NCBI GenBank assembly: GCA_902475375.1
Contig: CABRZC010000041.1
Location: 1 to 17,051, forward strand
Source: an uncultured Collinsella sp.
GTDB lineage: Bacteria; Actinomycetota; Coriobacteriia; Coriobacteriales; Coriobacteriaceae
DNA: 17,051 nucleotides
Direction: 5' to 3'
The notes below the pieces were generated by a model that worked only from the letters and a program-made list of their open reading frames with translations, did no database searches and was not told where the DNA came from. Of the stretch, positions 1 to 6,005 are shown in pieces (the first letter of the stretch is position 1; each line of letters opens with the position of its first letter). Both the position numbers and the translations under genes were made by a program.

Positions 1-113
1 TCCGCACATGTGCGGATGAATGTGGGAGGTGTTCGGATAAAGTTGATAATCAAGGTAGGAAACACCGCTGAAATCTTTTCAAAAAAGATTTCCCCGCACG
101 CACTTCGCTGTGC
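1..113. other. Upstream intergenic DNA with three palindromes
   Basis: No gene is visible here. The first 16 bases form a perfect palindrome, TCCGCACATGTGCGGA, with no T-run after it, so it is not a convincing terminator; it may belong to a neighbouring gene beyond the window. A second palindrome, TTGATAATCAA, lies at 43-53. A third, AAATCTTTT and AAAAGATTT at 71-79 and 83-91, lies where the -35 region of the trp leader promoter should be. Any of these could be a protein-binding site; nothing identifies the protein. Confidence 0.4.
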
Positions 114-119
114 TATAGT
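91..119 (+). promoter_or_regulatory. Probable promoter of the trp leader operon
   Basis: A good -10 hexamer TATAGT at 114-119 is preceded by TG one base upstream (111-112), an extended -10. The -35 region at the usual distance (about 91-96) is poor, which fits an extended -10 promoter. The start of transcription would be near 126, about 50 bases before the leader peptide. The palindrome at 71-91 ends at the -35 position and could be an operator. Confidence 0.5.
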
Positions 120-177
120 GCAGCGCAACAGCAACTAGGTGCGACCGTGCCACGGTATCACGAAAGGAGCCACCAAC

Positions 178-246
178 ATGAAGAACACGATGAAGTCTCT
201 CAACAACTGGTGGTGGCGTGATGCGAATACGATCGGTCGACAGTGA
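178..246 (+). CDS. Tryptophan leader peptide (22 aa)
   Basis: A 22-codon ORF starts at ATG 178 after a strong Shine-Dalgarno site (AAAGGAG at 163-169, 8-base spacing) and ends at TGA 244-246. Codons 11-13 (208-216) are TGG TGG TGG, giving the peptide core NNWWWRDANTIGRQ. Three consecutive Trp codons in a short, well-initiated ORF directly before an intrinsic terminator are the hallmark of ribosome-mediated attenuation, as in trp operon leaders. Here the controlled genes are transport genes. A ribosome stalled for lack of charged tRNA-Trp would change the folding of the RNA between the peptide and the terminator. I infer that the ECF transporter genes are switched on by tryptophan starvation. 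Confidence 0.88.
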   Translation: MKNTMKSLNNWWWRDANTIGRQ

Positions 247-345
247 GTCCCTCACGCCTGTTTTTGCGCTCTAGGTGATTGGAAGGCCTCCGGTTTCGAC
301 CGGGGGCCTTTTTCTATCTCGAGCCCGATCGCATTCGCATCACGC
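216..345 (+). repeat. Long inverted repeat around the trp attenuator
   Basis: Bases 216-236 and 325-345 are reverse complements at 20 of 21 positions; the only mismatch is 229 (A) against 332 (C). The left arm is coding sequence of the leader peptide, from the last Trp codon through the Gly codon. The right arm lies after the terminator and before the ribosome binding site of the next gene. The 88 bases between the arms contain the leader stop codon and the whole terminator hairpin. In read-through RNA the arms could form a very stable outer stem. This is not part of the standard trp attenuator model. Confidence 0.85.
283..313 (+). terminator. Intrinsic terminator (trp attenuator)
   Basis: An 11-bp stem (283-293 with 300-310, one G-U pair) has a six-base loop TTTCGA and a run of five T at 309-313. 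It lies 37 bases after the leader stop codon. A competing helix is visible: CGGTCGA at 234-240 is the exact reverse complement of TCGACCG at 296-302, in the terminator loop and 3' stem. Likewise GGCGTGA at 215-221, next to the Trp codons, is the exact complement of TCACGCC at 252-258. Confidence 0.88.
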
Positions 346-390
346 GCCTCCGCTTTTCTCTTGCACCCCCATTCCGAAAGGATTTTCACC

Positions 391-963
391 ATGTCTCAGA
401 ACACCACCGCCGCCCAGCCCCGCACCGTCCAGACCGCCGACCGCGGCAAACTCGACGTCCGTGCTCTCGTCCTGCTCGCCATCCTGCTCGCTGCCGGCTT
501 CATCCTCAACTTCACCGTCGGCAAGGCCATCTCGGGCATCTCGGGCGGCATGATCAGCCCCGAGTTCATCATCTCGGCCTTCTGCCTCACCATCCTGGTC
601 GTTCGCCCCAACATCGGCCAGGCGCTCGTCATTGGCCTCATCTCGGCTGCCGTAATCCAGATCACCACCGCTTCGCCGTTCGTCGATTTTGCCGCTGAGG
701 GCATCGCCGCCATGCTCATGGCCGGCATCGTCAACGCCGCCGGCAAGAACGGTCAGGTCAAGCCCGCGATCGCCATTGTCGCAACCTTCCTGACCACCTT
801 TGTCTCCGGCGTCATCTTCATGGTCATCAAGATGGCCATGCTCGGCGTGGTCGGCGAGCTCGCCGCCGCCATGTTGCCCGTCGTCGCCATGACCGCCGTC
901 TTTAACGCCATTCTGGTCGGCGCCCTCTACTTGCCCATCCAGAAGGCCCTTAGGCTCAACTAA
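391..963 (+). CDS. ECF transporter S component, TrpP-like (tryptophan uptake)
   Basis: This 190-residue hydrophobic membrane protein is the likely substrate-binding (S) subunit of an energy-coupling factor transporter. About five to six membrane segments are visible from residue 23 to 181, for instance 24-43, 57-72, 76-92 and 128-150. The segment with GGMISPEF (52-59) followed by a conserved-looking hydrophobic block resembles the Bacillus TrpP family as I recall it. ATG 391 is chosen because GAAAGGA lies at 376-382 with 8-base spacing. The ATPase and EcfT genes follow in the same direction. Control by the trp leader is the best evidence that the substrate is tryptophan; the protein alone would support only 'ECF S component'. 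Confidence 0.78.
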   Translation: MSQNTTAAQPRTVQTADRGKLDVRALVLLAILLAAGFILNFTVGKAISGISGGMISPEFIISAFCLTILVVRPNIGQALVIGLISAAVIQITTASPFVDFAAEGIAAMLMAGIVNAAGKNGQVKPAIAIVATFLTTFVSGVIFMVIKMAMLGVVGELAAAMLPVVAMTAVFNAILVGALYLPIQKALRLN

Positions 964-1007
964 CCCACAGTGCCCCATCGGTAAAGACTGTCCCAAACAA
1001 CGAGCTC

Positions 1008-1051
1008 TTGGGGACGTTCTTAAACGACTGGTCATTTAAGAACGTCCCCAA
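1008..1051. repeat. 17-bp perfect inverted repeat between S and A genes
   Basis: TTGGGGACGTTCTTAAA (1008-1024) and its exact reverse complement (1035-1051) surround a ten-base loop that can add three more pairs (GAC with GTC). It sits in the 106-base gap between the S-component and ATPase genes. There is no U-run, so it is probably not a simple terminator. It looks like an interspersed intergenic palindrome of the REP kind, though I find no second copy in this window. In RNA it could protect the upstream message or lower ATPase expression. Confidence 0.8.
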
Positions 1052-1069
1052 TGACTATGAAAGGTATCC

Positions 1070-2821
1070 ATGGAAACGATCATCAACGTCGACGATGTCT
1101 CGTTCTCCTATGGCACGCAGACCGAGCAGGCGCTCAGCCACATCTCGCTCAGCGTGAACAAGGGAGATTTCATCGGCATCATCGGGCCCTCGGGCGCCGG
1201 CAAGTCCACGCTTGCCGCCTGCCTGTCGGGTGCCGTGCCCCACCACTACACCGGCACGTTCTTTGGGTCCGTCATGGTTGACGGCCACGACACCTGCGAG
1301 GTCTCGCTGACCGACGTGTCGCAAATCGTCGGCAGTGTGCTGCAGGATATCGACACGCAGATGGTCGCCTCGGTCGTCGAGGACGAGATGCTCTTTGGCC
1401 TCGAGAACTTTGGCGTTCCCCACGACCAGATCGAGCGGCGCGTGAGCGAAACGCTCGAGACCGTCGGCATCAGCGACCTGCGCGACCGCGAGATCGCCAC
1501 CCTCTCGGGCGGACAGAAGCAAAAGGTAGCCATCGCCGCCATCCTCGCCATGCGTCCGCGCGTCTTGGTTCTCGACGAGCCCACCGCGGCACTCGACCCC
1601 GCTAGCTCCACGTTGGTCTTCGAGACGCTGCGTGAGGCAAACCGCGCACTTGGAATCACCATCGTCGTCGTTGAGCAAAAGGTCGCCCTGCTCTCGGAGT
1701 ACTGCAACCGCGTGCTCGTGCTCAACCATGGCGAAATCGCGCTGCAGGGCGAGCCACACGAGGTCTTCGCGCATACCGACGAGCTCCGTGCCATCGGCGT
1801 CGACTGCCCTCGCGTCACGCGTATCTTCAATAGCCTCGAGGCCGATGGCCTGGTAAGCGGCACCCCCTGCTTGGATGTCGATGAGGCCGAGCGCCTGATT
1901 TCGGGCATCGTCGACCCCGCACACGCGGCTATCGAAGCCCAGGCGCCCGCCGGTTCCCCGCATGCACCGTCGTTGCGTCCTCATGCCAAGGACGCCGAAC
2001 CCGTACTCACCTTCGACCATGTTGAGTTTGCCTATCCCAATGGCGGAGCCGCCGTACGCGACCTTAGCCTGACGCTCTATCCTGGCGAGCTCGTGGGCAT
2101 CGTCGGCCAAAACGGCGCCGGCAAGACCACGCTCACCAAACTGCTCATAGGCCTGCTTAAGCCCGCCTCGGGCAGCGTGCGCGTCACGGGACTGGATACC
2201 GCAGCCGTTCCCACGAGCCGCATCGCTCGCGAGGTCGCGACCCTCTTCCAAAACCCCGACCGCCAGATCTGCAAGGACACCGTGCTCGACGAGGTCGCCT
2301 TTGGCCTGGAGCTTGGCGGCATGGACCGTGCCGAGGCTCTGCGTCGTGCCCAACTCGTCATCGACCGCTTTGGCCTGCCTGCCGATGAGGCGCCGTTCTC
2401 GCTTTCGCGTGGCCAGCGACAAATGGTGGCGCTTGCCTCCGTCGTAGTGGTTGAGCCCAAGATCGTCGTACTCGATGAGCCCACGAGCGGCCTTGATTAC
2501 CGCGAGTGCATGACCGTCATGGAAACGGTGCGCACCATGGCCGAGCGCGGTTGCGCCGTTATCATGGTCTGCCACGATATGGAAGTCGTCTCGGATTTTG
2601 CCGAGCGCATTGTGGTGATGGCCGACGGTCGCATCCTCGACCGCGGCCGCACGCACGAGCTATTCTCGAACATCGAACTCATGCAGCATGCCTACGTGGA
2701 GCCTCCCCAGGTTATTGAACTCTCGCGCCGTCTGGCATCTTCCGTCTCGCCCGCTTTTGCGCAGGTGAGCGAGGTCACCGATGTCGTTCGAATTACCAAG
2801 GAGATGGTCCACCGTGGTTAA
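1070..2821 (+). CDS. ECF transporter ATPase, EcfA-EcfA' fusion
   Basis: This 583-residue protein has two ABC ATPase domains joined by a linker of about 60 residues. It powers the ECF transporter from the cytoplasmic face of the membrane. Domain 1 has Walker A GPSGAGKST (39-47), signature LSGGQ (145-149) and Walker B VLVLDEP (165-171). Domain 2 has Walker A GQNGAGKTT (346-354), signature LSRGQ (444-448) and Walker B IVVLDEP (465-471). The switch histidine is present in domain 2 (His502, CHDM), but domain 1 has Gln203 (VEQK) at that place. Start ATG 1070 follows GAAAGG at 1059-1064. Its stop codon overlaps the start of ecfT, so the two are translationally coupled. Confidence 0.93.
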   Translation: METIINVDDVSFSYGTQTEQALSHISLSVNKGDFIGIIGPSGAGKSTLAACLSGAVPHHYTGTFFGSVMVDGHDTCEVSLTDVSQIVGSVLQDIDTQMVASVVEDEMLFGLENFGVPHDQIERRVSETLETVGISDLRDREIATLSGGQKQKVAIAAILAMRPRVLVLDEPTAALDPASSTLVFETLREANRALGITIVVVEQKVALLSEYCNRVLVLNHGEIALQGEPHEVFAHTDELRAIGVDCPRVTRIFNSLEADGLVSGTPCLDVDEAERLISGIVDPAHAAIEAQAPAGSPHAPSLRPHAKDAEPVLTFDHVEFAYPNGGAAVRDLSLTLYPGELVGIVGQNGAGKTTLTKLLIGLLKPASGSVRVTGLDTAAVPTSRIAREVATLFQNPDRQICKDTVLDEVAFGLELGGMDRAEALRRAQLVIDRFGLPADEAPFSLSRGQRQMVALASVVVVEPKIVVLDEPTSGLDYRECMTVMETVRTMAERGCAVIMVCHDMEVVSDFAERIVVMADGRILDRGRTHELFSNIELMQHAYVEPPQVIELSRRLASSVSPAFAQVSEVTDVVRITKEMVHRG

Positions 2822-3560
2822 CGTCATCGACTACATGCCGGGCGATACGCTGCTGCATCGCCTGAACCCCGTCGTCAAACTGGGCCTCGCCGCTGCCATC
2901 ATCGTCGGCATCTTCTTGTCCGACACCTACGTAGCGCTGCTGGGCTTTTTGGCACTCACCCTTGCACTGGGTGCCTATGCCGGCGTCGTCGACCGTCTGT
3001 TCTCGCTGCTCAAGTTGCTGATTCCGCTCGCGCTTATCATGCTGGTGCTCCAGCTGGCCTTTATGCGCGATGGCAACGTGGTGTGGGGTTTTATCACCGA
3101 CACGGGCCTCATCACAGGATCGAAGGCCTGCCTGCGCCTGCTGGGTGTGGCGTTACCACTCATCCTCATGCTCATGGTGACCAAGCTCAACGACCTTGCC
3201 AACGCCTGCGTCGAGGTGCTGCACGTGCCGTATCGCTATGCCTTCACCTTTACCACGGCGCTGCGCTTTGTGCCGGTGTTTGGTCAGGAGATGAATGCCA
3301 TCATGGAGGCGCAGACCGCACGCGGCGTCGAGTACGACACCAAGAACCCCATCAAGAAGCTTAAGCTCATGTTGCCACTGTGCGTGCCGCTGCTCATCTC
3401 AAGCGTGGGCAAGACCGATGCCACAGCCTTGGCGGCAGAACAGCGCGGCTTCTATCTGCGTACGCGCGCCAGCTCGTACAAGCGCTACCCCATCAAGGGC
3501 CTGGACATCGCCGTGCTCATCGTCAGCATCGCCCTCATCGCCATCGGCTTCCTGTTCTAG
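2814..3560 (+). CDS. ecfT: ECF transporter transmembrane component EcfT
   Basis: This 248-residue integral membrane protein couples the ATPases to the S component. Hydrophobic segments lie at about 22-36, 38-57, 65-84, 102-123 and 231-248. The cytoplasmic coupling helices carry ARG at 169-171 (TARGVEYD) and a variant QRG at 211-213 within AAEQRGFYLRTR; the family usually has Ala-Arg-Gly at both. GTG 2814 is the preferred start: it has AAGGAG at 2798-2803 and overlaps the ATPase stop by eight bases. An upstream ATG at 2781 would lie well inside the ATPase gene with no ribosome binding site. A strong terminator follows 29 bases after the stop. Confidence 0.92.
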   Translation: MVNVIDYMPGDTLLHRLNPVVKLGLAAAIIVGIFLSDTYVALLGFLALTLALGAYAGVVDRLFSLLKLLIPLALIMLVLQLAFMRDGNVVWGFITDTGLITGSKACLRLLGVALPLILMLMVTKLNDLANACVEVLHVPYRYAFTFTTALRFVPVFGQEMNAIMEAQTARGVEYDTKNPIKKLKLMLPLCVPLLISSVGKTDATALAAEQRGFYLRTRASSYKRYPIKGLDIAVLIVSIALIAIGFLF

Positions 3561-3589
3561 TTCACCACCGACAGCAACCGCCCAACGCA

Positions 3590-3626
3590 AAAGGCCTCGG
3601 CTCGCACCAAACGAGCCGAGGCCTTT
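3590..3626 (+). terminator. Bidirectional intrinsic terminator
   Basis: A perfect 15-bp stem (3590-3604 with 3612-3626) with a seven-base loop ends the ECF operon. The stem ends in AAA/TTT, so T residues follow the GC-rich stem on both strands. It can therefore also end the racemase transcript arriving on the - strand. Confidence 0.9.
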
Positions 3627-3685
3627 ACTGTTTCACCAGATAAAACCTACCAAAATTAACCTGTCCCTTTTTGGCGGGTCGGAAG

Positions 3686-4432
3686 CTAGAGGCGGTAGGG
3701 GGCGCCGCTGCGGATGATGGATTCGCGCACCAGGACATCCATGGCGTCGAGGGTGATCTCGGGCATCTCTCGGTACTTTTGCAGCACCGAGAGCTCGGTG
3801 CAGGCCAGAATGACGCGGTCGCAGCCGCTACGGGCGAACTCCCACATCACGCGGTCGAACTTATCCATATCGGGCTCACGTCCGGCCTTCACATCATCGT
3901 AGATAAGCGACATCACATCGTTCTGACGTTTCTCGCTGGGATAGACGACCTCAACACCCGCAGCCTTACATTCGCGGCCGTAGACGCCCGCGCCCACGGT
4001 TCCGTCGGTGCCCATGATGCCAATCTTGTGCACCGGCTCGGCCGGCATACTCAGGTTGGGGTCGAACTCGCACTCCCCCATCACCGCACCGGCCAGAGCA
4101 TAGCGCACCGACTCACGCGGCATGTGGATAATCGGCACCTTCGTAAACGACTGGATCTGATCGTAGAAGTAGTGTGACGTGTTGCAGGGAATGGCAATGT
4201 GCGCGCAGCCCAGCGACTCGAGTGCCTGGGCACACTCTTTCATGGTCGCCAGCAGCTTGGCATGCTCGCCGGTCTTAATGGCCAACGTGCGGTCGGGCAT
4301 GGTCGACTTGGAGAGCACCACCATGTCGATATGTTCCTGATCGCAGGCAGCAGCCGTGTGGCGCACCACCTGGTCGTAGTAATACGACGTGGCCTCGGCG
4401 CCCATGCCGCCGATAACTCCCAGCTTTTCCAT
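3686..4432 (-). CDS. Aspartate/glutamate racemase family protein
   Basis: This 248-residue cytoplasmic enzyme of the cofactor-independent Asp/Glu racemase family has the two catalytic cysteines in the expected contexts: Cys83 in IPCNTSH and Cys211 in LACTELS. The N-terminal GVIGGMGAEAT (5-15) is typical of the aspartate racemase branch. ATG 4432 is chosen because AAGGAGG lies five bases upstream (4438-4444 on the + strand); a longer frame reaches back to 4516 but has no ribosome binding site. It lies 84 bases downstream of an ATP-grasp ligase gene in the same direction. By analogy with the racemase/ligase pair of Enterococcus faecium I infer that it makes D-aspartate for the cell wall. A -10-like TATGAT in the gap could give it a weak promoter of its own. 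Confidence 0.87.
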   Translation of the reverse strand: MEKLGVIGGMGAEATSYYYDQVVRHTAAACDQEHIDMVVLSKSTMPDRTLAIKTGEHAKLLATMKECAQALESLGCAHIAIPCNTSHYFYDQIQSFTKVPIIHMPRESVRYALAGAVMGECEFDPNLSMPAEPVHKIGIMGTDGTVGAGVYGRECKAAGVEVVYPSEKRQNDVMSLIYDDVKAGREPDMDKFDRVMWEFARSGCDRVILACTELSVLQKYREMPEITLDAMDVLVRESIIRSGAPYRL

Positions 4433-4477
4433 CGCCGCCTCCTTGGTGACGCTTGCGCAATTGCGCGTATCATACCC

Positions 4478-4507
4478 GCGCCCGCCCGATGCAAACCGGA
4501 CGGGCGC
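4478..4507 (-). repeat. GC-rich hairpin between ligase and racemase genes
   Basis: An 11-bp inverted repeat (4478-4488 with 4497-4507, one G-U pair in the - strand RNA) has an eight-base loop. It begins nine bases after the ligase stop codon. No U-run follows, so full termination is unlikely. It may stabilise the ligase message or reduce read-through into the racemase gene. The perfect palindrome GCGCAATTGCGC lies nearby at 4455-4466. Confidence 0.65.
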
Positions 4508-4516
4508 CGCGCTCAT

Positions 4517-5773
4517 CTACTTGTAATACGTCTTGAACAGCTTGAAGTGGCGCAGCTTGGTGTGCCACATGCGCAGCCAGCGGTTAAAGACAAAGTCGCC
4601 CTTCATAAACGAAGGGTCGGCGCCCTTGCCCTCCTTGTCCAGACGATGCACCTTAGCGCGCAGCTCGGGATCCTTGACGTACTTGTCGACGACGCCCATG
4701 GGGACGACCATCCACAGGGCCTCGTCCTGAGCCGTCACAAACTCCGGCTCAAATGGACGGTTGAACACATACTCGTCCACCACATACTTGGCAACGTTAA
4801 AGCCACTGTTAGTGACGTAGTAGTTGCTGCGGCCCTGGCGCGTGTTGAAATCGAAGAACTTAAACGAGCCGTCGCGCTCGTCGTACTTAACGTCAAAGTT
4901 GGAATAGCCCACAAAGTGAAGGTCCTCGAGCAACTTGCGCACGCCGTCCATGAGCTCGTCGTTGGGCTCGGTAATGATACAGGCATGGTTGCCGACACCG
5001 TGGGGCTGATGCTCCTCGAGCAGCACATGGCCCAGGCACATCATGCGCACCTTGCCGTTGCGGTCGGAATAGCTGGTGAGCACGCGCATGTACTCGTCGT
5101 TACCGGGCACGCGGTCCTGCAAGATCAGGTCGTCAGTGTAGCCGCTGGCATACGAATCGCGAATGACCTGTTCCAGCTCGGCGCGGTCGGCAATCTCATA
5201 GGCCTTCTTCTGGCCCTCGAACTCGTGCTGCCACCACATGATGCCGTCAGAAGGCTTCAGAATCATCGGGTAAGGAAAATCGATCTGGTCGAGCACCTCG
5301 GCAGGTGCCTCGCCTTGGTCGTTCAGCATCGCCATGGTGAAGGTAAAGGTATGCGGATAAGGCACGCCATGCTTCTCGCACAGCTCGTAGAAGATCTCCT
5401 TCTTCTGGCACTGCTCGAGCATGCTGTAGGGAGCGTAAGGCGCGACGATGTTATCCGCCAACTCATGGGCATCCTTGGCCTGAGCCACGAGGGCAACATA
5501 GTTATCGCCACAGCCCACAAGGACAATCGTCTTATCGGCATGCGCTTGGGCAATGCCGTTGACGGTTTTGAGCATCACGGGCATGGTATCGATATCCACG
5601 TTGGGCGTGTAGTCGATAATCTGGCTGCGGTACGCGGGACCCGTCTGGTACTTGCCAAAGACCAGACTCTTGACCTGGTACTCCTCGTAGAAGGCGCGCG
5701 CCACCGAATAGGCGTTGATGTCGCCACCGAGCAGCACGGGAATGAACTCGCGCTCTGTAAATTGCAATGCCAT
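4517..5773 (-). CDS. ATP-grasp carboxylate-amine ligase, possible D-aspartate ligase
   Basis: This 418-residue protein has the size and layout of ATP-grasp ligases. Its N-terminal half (about 10-115) looks like the pre-ATP-grasp fold. Nucleotide-binding residues follow at about 120-260, including Lys173 in MILKPSD. Metal ligands are in FFDFNTRQGRSNYY (306-319; Asp308, Asn310). Such enzymes form an acyl phosphate and transfer it to an amine. The neighbouring racemase, and the resemblance in size and context to the E. faecium D-aspartate ligase, suggest that it adds D-Asp to the diamino acid of the UDP-MurNAc-peptide. That substrate is an inference. The start ATG 5773 has AGGAAG upstream. Two long ORFs on the opposite strand are shadows. 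Confidence 0.85.
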   Translation of the reverse strand: MALQFTEREFIPVLLGGDINAYSVARAFYEEYQVKSLVFGKYQTGPAYRSQIIDYTPNVDIDTMPVMLKTVNGIAQAHADKTIVLVGCGDNYVALVAQAKDAHELADNIVAPYAPYSMLEQCQKKEIFYELCEKHGVPYPHTFTFTMAMLNDQGEAPAEVLDQIDFPYPMILKPSDGIMWWQHEFEGQKKAYEIADRAELEQVIRDSYASGYTDDLILQDRVPGNDEYMRVLTSYSDRNGKVRMMCLGHVLLEEHQPHGVGNHACIITEPNDELMDGVRKLLEDLHFVGYSNFDVKYDERDGSFKFFDFNTRQGRSNYYVTNSGFNVAKYVVDEYVFNRPFEPEFVTAQDEALWMVVPMGVVDKYVKDPELRAKVHRLDKEGKGADPSFMKGDFVFNRWLRMWHTKLRHFKLFKTYYK

Positions 5774-6005
5774 GGAAACTTCCTATCATGAACTGCCCAC
5801 ACAACGGGCGGTCTTTGCGCATCTGATTTATTCTAGCGTGCCAAGCCGCCGACGCCCAAAGCTCCACCGTATCTATGGCAATCGACGTAATCGTCCAGCA
5901 CGAAGGCCAGCACAAAGACGGCGCTCACCGTTGTATGACAATGGGCAATGAACCTACCATTGTTGTAGGATTCAACATGTTGCCCGCCCCGTCGAAAGGT
6001 GCACC
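5774..6005. other. Divergent intergenic region, ligase/MOSC
   Basis: This 232-base gap separates two diverging genes. For the ligase a - strand promoter is likely (separate entry). For the MOSC gene a weak + strand promoter can be proposed: TTGTAT at 5931-5936 and TACCAT at 5955-5960, 18 bases apart. Small palindromes cluster there: ACAATGG/CCATTGT (5938-5944 with 5957-5963), CCTAC/GTAGG (5953-5957 with 5965-5969) and CAACATGTTG (5973-5982). I find no credible gene. Confidence 0.4.
5830..5859 (-). promoter_or_regulatory. Probable promoter of the ligase-racemase pair
   Basis: On the - strand, TTGGGC (5854-5859) and TAGAAT (5830-5835) are separated by 18 bases, giving a sigma-A-like promoter about 55 bases before the ligase start codon. 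Confidence 0.45.

Noticed and set aside
1..16. Perfect palindrome as terminator of an upstream gene
   Set aside because: No T-run follows on the + strand and the window starts here, so direction and role cannot be judged.
340..1035. 231-residue - strand ORF opposite the S component
   Set aside because: Highly acidic, glycine-rich shadow; the + strand frame has membrane helices and a ribosome binding site.
1008..1051. Inverted repeat as terminal repeats of a small mobile element
   Set aside because: The arms are only ten bases apart with nothing inside and no target duplication; it is a simple hairpin.
1055..2656. 533-residue ORF on the - strand opposite the ECF ATPase
   Set aside because: Low-complexity, Asp/Gly/Ala/His-rich translation typical of the antisense of GC-rich coding DNA; the + strand frame has full ABC motifs.
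4199..5791. 530-residue ORF on the + strand opposite the ATP-grasp ligase
   Set aside because: Shadow frame rich in His, Leu and Val with no family motifs; the - strand frame has ATP-grasp residues and a ribosome binding site.
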